Source of the DNA: a virus
Direction: 5' to 3' (one strand)
DNA length: 25,623 nucleotides
IMG/VR virus record: IMGVR_UViG_3300012964_000052
Location: 1 to 25,623 of that record
The notes beneath the pieces are model-generated. The model saw only the letters and a list, made by a program, of their open reading frames with translations, was not told the DNA's origin and did no database searches. Below, in pieces: positions 1 to 6,713 of this stretch; the stretch's first letter is position 1; every line of letters begins with the position of its first letter. Position numbers and translations under genes: made by a program.

Positions 1-555
1 ACCTGCTTCCTCTGGTGGCATACCTGCTTCCATGCTGGCCTCTGGAGGCATGCCCATCTCCTCTTCGGGTATTTCTTCTTCAAATGCACCTGCAAGTTCA
101 GCATTGGTATCATCAATGTCTTTCTGGATGATATCATCAGTATGTTCTAATCCTCGGTTGATATATTTGATTGGTAAATCAATAGTAACAAGCCAAACGT
201 CATGTTCCGCCATTTTAGCACGTTTTGTTGAAGGATCTACCCAGTCCTCAGGCCCGTGTACTTTGACTGGTTTCTTAAATGTTCCTTTCTGGAAATTTAC
301 TTTAGCACCTAACTTTGTTAGACGCAAACCGGCATTTGGATCTGGCATCATGGCGTATGGATACATCCATACAGTCTTATACCAGTATCTGCCAATGATT
401 GGGCCTTCTACAAGTTCACCGAGTATCCAATTCTTGTAGGCGAAAATTTCTGCGTTGTCTAAGGTACGCTCAAATTCCAATAATGTATCCAAAAGTGTTT
501 CACCCTTGGAAATAGTTACCAGCGTTTTTTTGATAGAGTCTAAATCTGTTGCCAT
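1..555 (-). CDS. Conserved phage protein, probable late/virion component (3' end beyond window)
   Basis: An open minus-strand frame starts at ATG 555-553 and runs off the window edge at position 1 without a stop (185 codons visible). It begins MATDLDSIKKTLVTISKG and has a compact N-terminal domain of about 130 residues (motif ELVEGPIIGRYWYKT near residue 50), then an acidic Met/Pro/Glu tail with repeated MPPE units that is still open at the edge. The start is supported by AGGGA about 8 nt upstream and by a late box (ATAAATA, 580-574) that predicts a leader of about 13 nt. Late timing suggests a structural or assembly role, but I do not recognise the family with certainty. Confidence 0.8.
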   Translation of the reverse strand, partial: MATDLDSIKKTLVTISKGETLLDTLLEFERTLDNAEIFAYKNWILGELVEGPIIGRYWYKTVWMYPYAMMPDPNAGLRLTKLGAKVNFQKGTFKKPVKVHGPEDWVDPSTKRAKMAEHDVWLVTIDLPIKYINRGLEHTDDIIQKDIDDTNAELAGAFEEEIPEEEMGMPPEASMEAGMPPEEAG

Positions 556-573
556 TGTTGTCCCTGTTTCTAT

Positions 574-581
574 TATTTATC
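574..581 (-). promoter_or_regulatory. T4-type late promoter box (GATAAATA)
   Basis: On the minus strand GATAAATA sits 19 nt before ATG 555. T4 late boxes occupy about -13 to -6, so transcription should start near 568. Confidence 0.7.
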
Positions 582-614
582 ATAGTCCTGAAGAAAACTA
601 AATGTAAAAGAATA

Positions 615-631
615 GTACCACTTTCAGGTAC
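615..631. repeat. Hairpin GTACC / GGTAC with a loop shared with the 2.4-kb RNA block
   Basis: GTACC (615-619) and GGTAC (627-631) form an inverted repeat around ACTTTCA between the two divergent genes. The 13-mer ACCACTTTCAGGT (617-629) recurs exactly at 2397-2409 in the noncoding block. Role unknown. Confidence 0.4.
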
Positions 632-646
632 ATTATATTGTAAACT

Positions 647-654
647 CATAAATA
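647..654 (+). promoter_or_regulatory. T4-type late promoter box (CATAAATA) for phoH
   Basis: CATAAATA on the plus strand predicts a transcription start near 660. The first in-frame ATG codons (656, 662) lie in or at the edge of the promoter, which argues for a start further downstream. Confidence 0.65.
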
Positions 655-694
655 TGTGTGCATGACATCAAATCCAAAAGATGCATTTCCACAA

Positions 695-717
695 ATCGAT
701 ACCGTTCTGGTATCGAT
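695..717 (+). promoter_or_regulatory. Leader hairpin upstream of phoH
   Basis: ATCGATACC (695-703) and GGTATCGAT (709-717) form a perfect 9-bp stem with the 5-nt loop GTTCT. It lies in the predicted late leader, 43 nt before the preferred TTG start. It has no T-run, so it is more likely a translational or stability element than a terminator. Confidence 0.5.
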
Positions 718-760
718 GCCTTCCCTTAACTCAGAAAAATCCATAATAGGAGAACTCACC

Positions 761-1504
761 TTGAGCAAAAATCGTAAAATGGCAAAGGTATCGCCACCTT
801 CTCGTTCAACACGCTACCAAACCGAAGACCAAAACAATGTTGTCAAACTCGGTAACAGAAATTACAAACGTGTCGAATTGTTACCGACAAATACAGCGCA
901 AGAATCTTATGTCGAAGCATTGTTAGATAAGCGCATGGTATTTGCCGTTGGCCCTGCAGGTACTGGTAAAACATTACTCGGAGTATTAAGAGCTATTCAG
1001 GCGTTGCGTTCGCAAGAAGTTCAAAAAATTATTTTAACCCGTCCGGCGGTAAGCGTTGACGAAAAGCATGGTTTCTTACCAGGTGATCTAAATGCAAAAA
1101 TGGAACCATGGACTCGCCCAATATTTGATGTGTTTGAAGAATATTACGGGCTTGTAGAAACAAAGCGCATGCTTGATGAAGGTGTTATTGAAATTGCACC
1201 GTTAGGTTTTATGCGCGGACGTACTTTCAAATACGCATACGTCATTGCTGACGAAATGCAAAATGCAACGCCTGATCAGATGAAGATGTTGTTAACACGT
1301 ATCGGTGAAGGCAGCAGTATGATTTTAACCGGCGACCTAAAACAACATGATCGCGGATTTGATAAAAACGGCTTGAAGGATTTCTTAGAAAAACTTTCAG
1401 TCACACCAAAGAAATCAATGGCTGTATGCAAATTCGGAAGAGAGCACATTGAGAGAGATCCTCTTGTAGCAGATGTGCTAGAGATATACGGAGAAGAAGA
1501 TTAA
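761..1504 (+). CDS. phoH: PhoH-like P-loop ATPase
   Basis: PhoH-family ATPase, common in T4-like phages; the cellular role is unsettled (RNA or phosphate-stress links have been proposed). Walker A GPAGTGKT is at residues 64-71 from the preferred start. The family motifs TRPAVSVDEKHGFLPGDL, then VIADEMQN (Walker B region) and LTGDLKQ follow in order. I chose TTG 761 because AGGAG (748-752) sits 8 nt upstream, and the frame above it contains the late promoter and a perfect 9-bp hairpin. The open frame extends to ATG 656, so a longer protein (282 residues) is formally possible, and ATG 779 is another option. The gene ends in a strong terminator. Confidence 0.92.
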   Translation: MSKNRKMAKVSPPSRSTRYQTEDQNNVVKLGNRNYKRVELLPTNTAQESYVEALLDKRMVFAVGPAGTGKTLLGVLRAIQALRSQEVQKIILTRPAVSVDEKHGFLPGDLNAKMEPWTRPIFDVFEEYYGLVETKRMLDEGVIEIAPLGFMRGRTFKYAYVIADEMQNATPDQMKMLLTRIGEGSSMILTGDLKQHDRGFDKNGLKDFLEKLSVTPKKSMAVCKFGREHIERDPLVADVLEIYGEED

Positions 1505-1528
1505 AAAAGGGGCAAATGCCCCTTTTTT
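1503..1528. terminator. Bidirectional intrinsic terminator
   Basis: A6, GGGGC, loop AAAT, GCCCC, T6: a symmetric hairpin with T-runs on both strands. It sits between phoH (+) and the convergent small gene (-) and serves both. Confidence 0.9.
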
Positions 1529-1850
1529 ATTGTGCGGTTTTTCTTTGAGCAATTTCGTCTAATTGTCGCTGATATCTTTCTCTTAATGCTGCATCAATCG
1601 GTTGCAACTGCTGATTCTTCGATTGTGCTTTTCTGATATCTAATTCAAATAGTTTATCCTCGAGCATCTGTTGACGCAAGGTCAGCGATGTTTCCTGAAT
1701 TATTTGTCTGGTATCTTTATTTTCCTTCTCGACATCTGCAGCGTGTGCATATCTAGCATCAAGAGTGAACAGTGCACCTACCAGAGCAATAACTGATCCA
1801 GCAGATCCTAAGAGTATCTTAATAGGGTTATTCTTTATTGTGTTAATCAT
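1527..1850 (-). CDS. Small single-pass membrane protein with helical tail
   Basis: 107 residues from ATG 1850. One hydrophobic segment spans about residues 9-30 (ILLGSAGSVIALVGALFTL), ending near AHAAD, which could be a signal-peptidase-like or membrane-exit boundary. The rest is charged and probably coiled-coil (residues 35-107, rich in Glu, Gln, Lys, Arg). An in-frame ATG at 1880 overlaps the late box, so it cannot be the start of a late transcript; ATG 1850 was chosen. The stop overlaps the bidirectional terminator. A spanin or holin-type role is conceivable from the layout, but nothing specific supports it. Confidence 0.7.
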   Translation of the reverse strand: MINTIKNNPIKILLGSAGSVIALVGALFTLDARYAHAADVEKENKDTRQIIQETSLTLRQQMLEDKLFELDIRKAQSKNQQLQPIDAALRERYQRQLDEIAQRKTAQ

Positions 1851-1873
1851 ATTGTATTCCGATAATACAATAT
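1849..1873 (-). promoter_or_regulatory. Start-masking inverted repeat overlapping late promoter
   Basis: On the minus strand ATATTGTATT (1873-1864) pairs perfectly with AATACAATAT (1858-1849), loop ATCGG. The 5' arm overlaps the end of the late box and the predicted start site (near 1865). The 3' arm covers the first two bases of ATG 1850. Confidence 0.5.
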
Positions 1874-1878
1874 TTATC
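1871..1878 (-). promoter_or_regulatory. T4-type late promoter box (GATAAATA)
   Basis: GATAAATA on the minus strand, 20 nt before ATG 1850; predicted start near 1865. Confidence 0.65.
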
Positions 1879-1880
1879 AT

Positions 1881-1994
1881 AATTCGCGAATATAGAAGAG
1901 AACATTATTCACGAATGTACGCGAATATTCTAATCTCTGACAGAGATTATGCCAAAGATAGATATAAAAGAGAATTAGTAAGATTTATGTGATT
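1881..1994. other. Gene-free spacer with palindromes
   Basis: No credible gene. It holds the 10-bp palindrome ATTCGCGAAT (1882-1891), a related CGCGAATATTC (1920-1930) and a hairpin TAATCTCT / AGAGATTA (1931-1938 and 1942-1949, loop GAC). These could be operator or RNA elements. No convincing promoter was found on either strand. Confidence 0.4.
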
Positions 1995-2499
1995 TGTATT
2001 TTTAAGCACTGACGGAGGAGTTATAGAAGGGGTACGTGAAAAACACCTGCAGGAGAGCAGAATTTTCCACACACATCTGACAGCTTCGTCATAGACTGAA
2101 ACATGGCTTTTAGATAGTGTTGGATTGATTATGTCTAACTATACCTTCTGTTATTGCAGATTGGTGCCATGGTTGGGTCGCGTTAGCGATCACTGGTATT
2201 GCTATTCGTCTTCAGTCACTTATAGCACAGTTCCCGGGCGTTACCCATATATCTCACCGGGACAAACTTTATCTTTTCTTTAGTGTGGCAATTACATCAC
2301 CCCGCGGGGGTCTAGTCAGCATCTTATGCGTGCTGTTATTACCACAACCCGGTAGAAGCCGCCGGGAATACATCGTCACAGATATGTTCGGCAGGGACCA
2401 CTTTCAGGTGATGTACCGGGCGCAATAATATTTGGCGCGCCGACCTTAATCTTCTAGAATTTGTTTTAAAGGCAGAACAGTATTTTGTTTGCCTTTCTT
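1995..2499 (+). ncRNA. Candidate large structured noncoding RNA
   Basis: About 500 nt with no plausible reading frame and clearly higher GC than the flanks (34 of 60 bases at 2341-2400). Complementary segments are dense. The 9-nt TACATCACC (2293-2301) matches GGTGATGTA (2407-2415) and encloses two hairpins, CAGCA/TGCTG (2317-2321, 2331-2335) and CCCGG/CCGGG (2348-2352, 2362-2366). Outside it are GGTCGC/GCGATC with loop GTTA (2176-2191) and CCCGG/CCGGG (2233-2237, 2257-2261). A hairpin with a short T-run closes the plus-strand end. Large ornate RNAs such as GOLLD and ROOL occur in phages, but I cannot assign a class. Strand and 5' end are inferred. Confidence 0.45.
2468..2499 (+). terminator. 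Probable terminator after the structured block
   Basis: AAAGGCA (2468-2474) pairs with TGCCTTT (2490-2496), with inner AACA/TGTT, followed on the plus strand by CTTTG. The minus-strand tail (TTTAAAAC) is poorer, so it more likely ends a plus-strand RNA. It could also stop the long minus-strand operon ending at 2508. Confidence 0.5.
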
Positions 2500-2507
2500 T
2501 GTGTCAT

Positions 2508-3104
2508 TTAATTATCGTACACATTATGCACCATGGCATATATTTCTTGCCATGGTGACTTGTAACTCACCTTTGGAAATAGATCAGTTCCATAATGTGC
2601 GTTATATGGATGATTGATTAGAATGGTTCTTAAACCTACCTCATAGCCTGCTTCTGCTTGGCGCATATGATCTTCGATCCAGAAATATCCTGTACCGGCC
2701 CATCTTTGTAATTCGTGTGCTTTACTAATTCCCATTTCTAAACAAACAATTTCATCAAAAATATCACCAAAGATACTTATTAGATTTTGTGTTCGATAGA
2801 AGTTTGCTTGCGGGGCATCACTGATACTTGTTACCACAATAAATCGGAATCCTTCATCTGCAAGTTTTTTAACATATTCGACAGAATCAGCAAATGGTCC
2901 TAAATTAGCAATCCTTGAACTTTCATTAAATTCGGCAACAAACTTCTGCGCCTGCTGATGTGTAATCCCGTGCCTAACCGCAATACTATATTCATGATCG
3001 GTCCACGGAATTCGTGGATAACCCTGTTCTAACATAAATTTGTCGAATCCGTCGTTCCAGTTGACGAGAACGCCATCGCAGTCGGTTAAGATTATCTTCT
3101 TCAT
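2508..3104 (-). CDS. HAD-superfamily phosphatase / nucleotidase-like protein
   Basis: 198 residues with all four HAD motifs: I DCDGV with nucleophile D8 and acid D10; II VTSIS (T92/S93); III the lysine in SKAHEL (K128); IV WIEDH (E144, D145). The cap insertion lies between motif I and II (about residues 15-80), as in C1-cap HADs such as 5'(3')-deoxyribonucleotidases. In a phage, hydrolysis of a nucleoside monophosphate or removal of a terminal phosphate are reasonable guesses; the substrate is not readable. ATG 3104 follows the upstream stop by one base, so translation is probably coupled. Last gene of the long operon. Confidence 0.8.
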   Translation of the reverse strand: MKKIILTDCDGVLVNWNDGFDKFMLEQGYPRIPWTDHEYSIAVRHGITHQQAQKFVAEFNESSRIANLGPFADSVEYVKKLADEGFRFIVVTSISDAPQANFYRTQNLISIFGDIFDEIVCLEMGISKAHELQRWAGTGYFWIEDHMRQAEAGYEVGLRTILINHPYNAHYGTDLFPKVSYKSPWQEIYAMVHNVYDN

Positions 3105-3105
3105 T

Positions 3106-3468
3106 TTAGGCAGGTTGATCGAACACTGTGCGTGCTCTTACATTACCAAATTGGTCTGCAAATACTTCAGGGCTCTGTTCGACAACCACTTGTTGTTCTC
3201 GATATGCAGCATCGAGTTGTCCAATTTCCTTAGGATATTTTTCTCTGATATAGTGTTCGAACTTATCATAGTCATCCATACCGTGGCGTGCACCAGTGAT
3301 CATCTTGCGATTAATATAATCACCAATGGCACTGGACATAGTGTAGTGTCTATTTCTGAGTTGATTCACAAACTCAACTTTTTCACTAACTTCCCATTCG
3401 CCTGTTCTGGAACCTTTTTTAATATTATGTTTATGCGAAACAACGATATATACTTTTTCTTTTTTCAT
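3106..3468 (-). CDS. Conserved phage hypothetical protein
   Basis: 120 residues, starting MKKEKVYIVVSHKHNIKKG. A central conserved-looking stretch (VEFVNQLRNRHYTMSSAIGD, about residues 31-50) and a helical segment around MDDYDKFEHYIREKYPKEI look like a small globular protein with no membrane segment or signal peptide. AAGAAAG upstream serves as ribosome-binding site. It ends one base before the HAD gene and starts 11 nt after the preceding gene. I have seen similar proteins in T4-like phages but know of no function. Confidence 0.75.
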   Translation of the reverse strand: MKKEKVYIVVSHKHNIKKGSRTGEWEVSEKVEFVNQLRNRHYTMSSAIGDYINRKMITGARHGMDDYDKFEHYIREKYPKEIGQLDAAYREQQVVVEQSPEVFADQFGNVRARTVFDQPA

Positions 3469-3479
3469 AATTTACTTTC

Positions 3480-3749
3480 TTAATAATATTTGTTATATTT
3501 CACATCTTTTCTATTGAAAAATTTAAGACGCAAAAATGTATCAGCCTCTTTTGAGTAGACCAGAAGAATTGCTGTTTGCTTACTGGTGGCAACAGCCACA
3601 CCTACCCCACCGATTTGAACACCACGCTCATCATAGGTGTTATGAAATGCTTCTCGATATTCTCTAAATACATCAGTAGATGGTGTATCCCCGATAGAAT
3701 ATTCGTATCTGGAATAAATTACCTGCTTATGACATGAAGAATTAGTCAT
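3480..3749 (-). CDS. Small hypothetical protein
   Basis: 89 residues, MTNSSCHKQVIYSRYEYSIG at the N-terminus, then a beta-rich-looking core (GVQIGGVGVAVATSKQTAIL) and a basic, Tyr/Lys-rich C-terminus. No known motif. Its start overlaps the HNH endonuclease stop by 4 nt (ATGA), so it is probably translated by coupling. Because of this it may have travelled with the endonuclease, but nothing else supports that. Confidence 0.6.
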   Translation of the reverse strand: MTNSSCHKQVIYSRYEYSIGDTPSTDVFREYREAFHNTYDERGVQIGGVGVAVATSKQTAILLVYSKEADTFLRLKFFNRKDVKYNKYY

Positions 3750-4375
3750 TTTCTCAGGCCCTTCCCATCATACTTCTTTATATTTTCTAACCAAGGAATA
3801 ATTCTAAGATTTTCTTTAGAACTAATATCTTCAATCAACAGACCTTGCTCGAACCCCATTCTCACAGTGATAATATGATCAATTTGATATGCGCCATCTA
3901 TCCCACATTTACCGAGTGGCAAATTCTGTGGATTTATCTCCTCTTTAAATAGCTCATATGTCTTTCGTGTTCTTACAGCGACCCTATTTCTATATTTTCT
4001 AAAATCTGAGTATGCAGGATCTGTTCTCGAAAGGACTTCGGCGGATTCTTGCTTTTTTAATCCCTTATTCCATGCCACTTGTAATCCTTTCTTACCTTTG
4101 TTCCAAGGGATAATATCCATCTTATTCTTAGTTTCAATATTACTCTTTGATATTCTGTCGCGCACATCCTGTGGCACGACTCTACCAACTCGGCTTCTTG
4201 CAAGTGCTTCCTTCTGCGTTTCTGTTGCTGTGCGACCCTTTAAGGCAATAGAATTCGATTTTCCGATTTTAGATTTTACACTCGGACATTTTTGAGGAAT
4301 TTTATCACACGCCCATTCTTTTTTGTTTTCTATATAATAAGTTGCAGGTAGTCCACATCTATAACAACAATTCAT
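3746..4375 (-). CDS. HNH-type homing endonuclease with zinc ribbon and NUMOD-like repeats
   Basis: 209 residues from ATG 4375. The N-terminus has a Cys cluster (CCYRCG and CDKIPQKC, about residues 2-33) that could bind zinc. Then come two basic motifs of the NUMOD3 kind (GKSNSIALKGRTATETQKEA and a WNKGKKG/WNKGLKK pair) used for DNA contact. The C-terminus has an HNH beta-beta-alpha-metal pattern: CGIDGAYQIDHII, then ENLRIIPWLENIKK. A TTG at 4390 extends the frame by five codons but has no better ribosome site. It is freestanding beside the clamp-loader gene, a common type of site for T4-like homing genes. It may cut a related phage allele nearby. Catalytic residues are inferred. Confidence 0.75.
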   Translation of the reverse strand: MNCCYRCGLPATYYIENKKEWACDKIPQKCPSVKSKIGKSNSIALKGRTATETQKEALARSRVGRVVPQDVRDRISKSNIETKNKMDIIPWNKGKKGLQVAWNKGLKKQESAEVLSRTDPAYSDFRKYRNRVAVRTRKTYELFKEEINPQNLPLGKCGIDGAYQIDHIITVRMGFEQGLLIEDISSKENLRIIPWLENIKKYDGKGLRK

Positions 4376-4409
4376 AAAACTACTTATCAATTCTACAAGA
4401 GTTGCGGCT

Positions 4410-5345
4410 CTATTCCCGGGAAATCATCTCGAGCTCGACCAAACAAGCTGATAAATTTATTTCCGTATCACGGCACATCGTATGTTTTACCAAGCCATCG
4501 CGGATGGCAAGAATAATTCGACCTTCCTTAATTACATCACCATCGGCCCACACATCGAGATTCTGATACATAAACCGGTAAAGATCTTCATACTCATCTT
4601 GTTGAACTTGAGAGCAGATAAGTTTTCTGGCTTCTACATATTTCTTTGCTCTAAATAAAGCAATCATATCTAATTTGTAGTCTGATACAACTTCGGTGTC
4701 AGCATCGGGTTGCTGTAATTTACCACTGATAGAATTTGCTTGAATCAAACTAATACCACGGCGTAAATCTGGATATGTATCCTGCACAATTGATTCAAGT
4801 GCATCCGGGTCGATCTCAACCTTTTCAGTATCAAGAATATCGACAAGACGCATGTAAAACTCGCTTGTATCAAGTTTTTCAATATGCATACGACCAGTTT
4901 CGCTTCGGGATTTGATTGCTGGGATAATTTTGTGTGGGTAGTTGCAAGTCAGCAAAAATCGCACAGAATTCGCATATTTTTCCATGGTGCCGCGCAAGAC
5001 TCCTTGTGCAGCTGGTGACAGACCATCAGCCTCGTCTAAGAAGACGTAACGCATTTCACCGTATCCCATTGTTTCAGAAAAACGTGTGATAGTTTCGCGA
5101 ATGAAATCTACACCGTTATCTTTGGATGCATTTACCTCTAAGATATCAAAAGGATCTACACCGAGTTCGTTTAGTAGGATTTTGATTAATGTAGATTTAC
5201 CTGTACCGGGAGAACCGGAAAGTAACATATGTGGTAATGCACCTTGCTTAAGCCATTGCTCAATTTGTGTTTTTTGTTTTCGGTCCTTGAAGACATAGCC
5301 TTCAATACCTTTTGGGCGATATTTTTCTGTCCAGAGTTGTCTCAT
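4410..5345 (-). CDS. 44: Sliding-clamp loader large subunit (gp44-like AAA+ ATPase)
   Basis: 311 residues, close to T4 gp44 (319). It opens the sliding clamp and places it on primer-template DNA, and in T4 is also needed to load the clamp for late transcription. Walker A GSPGTGKS is at 44-51, Walker B VFLDEAD at 101-107, sensor 1 LLTCN near 131-135. The usual Ser-Arg-Cys motif reads SRS (146-148), keeping the arginine finger R147 but not the Cys. AAGG lies 7 nt before ATG 5345. The small subunit (gp62), which follows 44 in T4, is absent; an HNH endonuclease occupies that place instead. Confidence 0.93.
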   Translation of the reverse strand: MRQLWTEKYRPKGIEGYVFKDRKQKTQIEQWLKQGALPHMLLSGSPGTGKSTLIKILLNELGVDPFDILEVNASKDNGVDFIRETITRFSETMGYGEMRYVFLDEADGLSPAAQGVLRGTMEKYANSVRFLLTCNYPHKIIPAIKSRSETGRMHIEKLDTSEFYMRLVDILDTEKVEIDPDALESIVQDTYPDLRRGISLIQANSISGKLQQPDADTEVVSDYKLDMIALFRAKKYVEARKLICSQVQQDEYEDLYRFMYQNLDVWADGDVIKEGRIILAIRDGLVKHTMCRDTEINLSACLVELEMISRE

Positions 5346-5370
5346 TTCTATACCTTATGCTAATGAAGCT

Positions 5371-5376
5371 ATTATA
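5371..5376 (-). promoter_or_regulatory. Possible -10 element before the clamp-loader gene
   Basis: TATAAT on the minus strand in the 39-nt gap between the GroES-like and clamp-loader genes. The -35 (GTCGCA, 18 bp upstream) matches poorly and there is no T4 MotA box, so this is a weak or activator-dependent candidate. Confidence 0.3.
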
Positions 5377-5384
5377 TAGAAATG

Positions 5385-5714
5385 TTAGATCCACTGCGAC
5401 CAGATTGCTGTTTCAGGATCATCATCTGAAACTAAAAGTGCAGATGCGGGCCATTCGACTCCCCACAGCTGAATATATTCACCATCTTCTTGTTTAACTT
5501 TAAGCATACGAGTCCAACGACCGTTCTCGATTAAAATCCACTGACCGGGTGTAATTTCTGTGACACCTTCGCCAACAGAATAAACTTTCCCCCATCTTGG
5601 ACGAATTCCCTGTGTTTTGCCGTTGTCATCAGGAATAATAATTCCATTAATTATTCTCGATCCGCGCTCTAAATCAGTTACCAGAACTTTACCCGGCATT
5701 GCTTTAACTTGCAT
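5385..5714 (-). CDS. GroES/gp31-like co-chaperonin
   Basis: 109 residues, nearly the size of T4 gp31 (111). The N-terminus MQVKAMPGKVLVTDLERGSR and the pattern NGIIIPDD, GKVYSVGEG, PGQWILIENG follow the GroES beta-barrel, with the region around residues 20-38 taking the place of the mobile loop that binds GroEL. The likely job is to cap host GroEL for folding phage proteins such as the major capsid protein. It lies in the replication/assembly run, 119 nt below the preceding gene. The call rests on motif order, not alignment; a different small beta-barrel is the main alternative. Confidence 0.65.
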   Translation of the reverse strand: MQVKAMPGKVLVTDLERGSRIINGIIIPDDNGKTQGIRPRWGKVYSVGEGVTEITPGQWILIENGRWTRMLKVKQEDGEYIQLWGVEWPASALLVSDDDPETAIWSQWI

Positions 5715-5747
5715 TTTTAAATCTTTCTCTTTATGTGTTTTTAATTT

Positions 5748-5777
5748 GTTCAGGTTGTTGATAATTTTCTTCTGAAC
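5748..5777 (-). repeat. Inverted repeat GTTCAG / CTGAAC in the leader of the GroES-like gene
   Basis: Six-bp arms 5748-5753 and 5772-5777, 18 nt apart, in the 119-nt spacer. Weak; possible RNA stem. No promoter was recognised in the spacer. Confidence 0.25.
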
Positions 5778-5833
5778 CGTTGTTTAATTTCGGCCCTCGA
5801 AACACCTAATATCATCAGTAAAAATCTGAGGTC

Positions 5834-6178
5834 TTATTGGTCATTATCATCTTCCACAACAATATCACCACTCGGCAATTCTTTCTCTTTAATCTTCTTG
5901 GCAAGAACTGTAGATTTCGCAGGTGTCTTAACATTGTCGGTCTGTGTTGCTGGTAATTCGGTAACCGATCCTTTTAATCCTGTGTGGATAACAGAAGATT
6001 GCACGCGATGGTTATCTCGTGCAATCTGGTCAGCGGTACGAGCAATAGTGCCACCTCTTGTGATTTTATCACCCTTGGCATTTACGCCCATATTTCCCAG
6101 TGCAGGAGTTTTTTCGTTTTCGCGACGTATTGTATCCATGTCAATGGTTGTGCCACGATAAGTTGTATGTCTACTCAT
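5834..6178 (-). CDS. Conserved phage hypothetical protein
   Basis: 114 residues. The N-terminus has MSRHTTYRGTTIDMDTIRRE, then PALGNMGVNAKGDKITRGG, a motif set I associate with a small protein common in T4-like phages of unknown function. The middle (ARTADQIARDN) looks helical and the last 25 residues are charged and probably disordered. AAGGAT precedes ATG 6178 by a good distance. It sits between the Pol III-like protein and the GroES-like gene. Confidence 0.7.
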   Translation of the reverse strand: MSRHTTYRGTTIDMDTIRRENEKTPALGNMGVNAKGDKITRGGTIARTADQIARDNHRVQSSVIHTGLKGSVTELPATQTDNVKTPAKSTVLAKKIKEKELPSGDIVVEDDNDQ

Positions 6179-6187
6179 TTTTTATCC

Positions 6188-6703
6188 TTATTTTAAATAA
6201 TCTTTAATATCAAGTCGATATTTTAGGCTATCGACACGATGTACACCTATCAAGTAAAGTATATAGGAACTAACAGAACTACCGCGGCCAACACCCCATA
6301 TAAATTTATTCTTTCTTAGATATTCAACTAAGAAAATGAATAAACGAAGAAGCATAATTAAATCACGCTCTTTATATAATTCGTATTCTTCTTTAACTCT
6401 ATCAATTTCTTCTTGTGTGTTACATTTATTCAATAACCATGCATAGACGTCGATTTGTTGATATTCAGTGGGAAATATCCATTCATCGGCTCGTTCTGCG
6501 TGAAAATCATCAAATGTGAGTACCTCTTCTGGTGCATCTAAAAATACAGTAGCCAGATTCAACAAATTAGTCTGGTACTTTTCGTATAATTCGATATCGT
6601 TGTCTCTTATTACATTCAGATGACCGATATTCTTGCCTTGCAATAGGAGTTCGCTAAGATCGTCGCTTGAAAGTATAGCCTGACCATACATGTTGGTCTT
6701 CAT
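6188..6703 (-). CDS. DNA polymerase III alpha-like fragment protein
   Basis: 171 residues. The C-terminal 45 residues (FIWGVGRGSSVSSYILYLIG, then a HRVDSLKYRLD stretch) match the part of bacterial DnaE/PolC that carries the GRGS motif near the start of the palm. The remaining polymerase, including its catalytic aspartates, is absent. The N-terminal 120 residues are acidic and mainly helical. It is too short to polymerise. It could be a nucleotide- or DNA-binding module or act on the host polymerase. GAGG 9 nt upstream supports ATG 6703. Standalone proteins of this type occur in other large phages as far as I recall, with no known role. Confidence 0.7.
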   Translation of the reverse strand: MKTNMYGQAILSSDDLSELLLQGKNIGHLNVIRDNDIELYEKYQTNLLNLATVFLDAPEEVLTFDDFHAERADEWIFPTEYQQIDVYAWLLNKCNTQEEIDRVKEEYELYKERDLIMLLRLFIFLVEYLRKNKFIWGVGRGSSVSSYILYLIGVHRVDSLKYRLDIKDYLK

Positions 6704-6713
6704 AATTTACACC

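Noticed and set aside
240-280. TTGACT on the plus strand inside the first gene
   Set aside because: No acceptable -10 at the right distance and no plus-strand gene follows.
1765-1992. 75-codon plus-strand open frame
   Set aside because: It lies antisense to the small membrane-protein gene and its late promoter, has no ribosome site, and continues into palindromic spacer DNA.
2041-2460. Group I intron in the gene-free block
   Set aside because: A few bases resemble P7-type segments on the minus strand, but no interrupted gene flanks the block and the core elements do not appear in order.
2041-2460. tRNA or tmRNA in the gene-free block
   Set aside because: No T-arm consensus, no acceptor pairing and no CCA end on either strand.
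3106-4400. TCGAA-containing stretches as tRNA T-loops
   Set aside because: Those found (near 3255 and 3852) are inside clear coding sequence and lack flanking stems.
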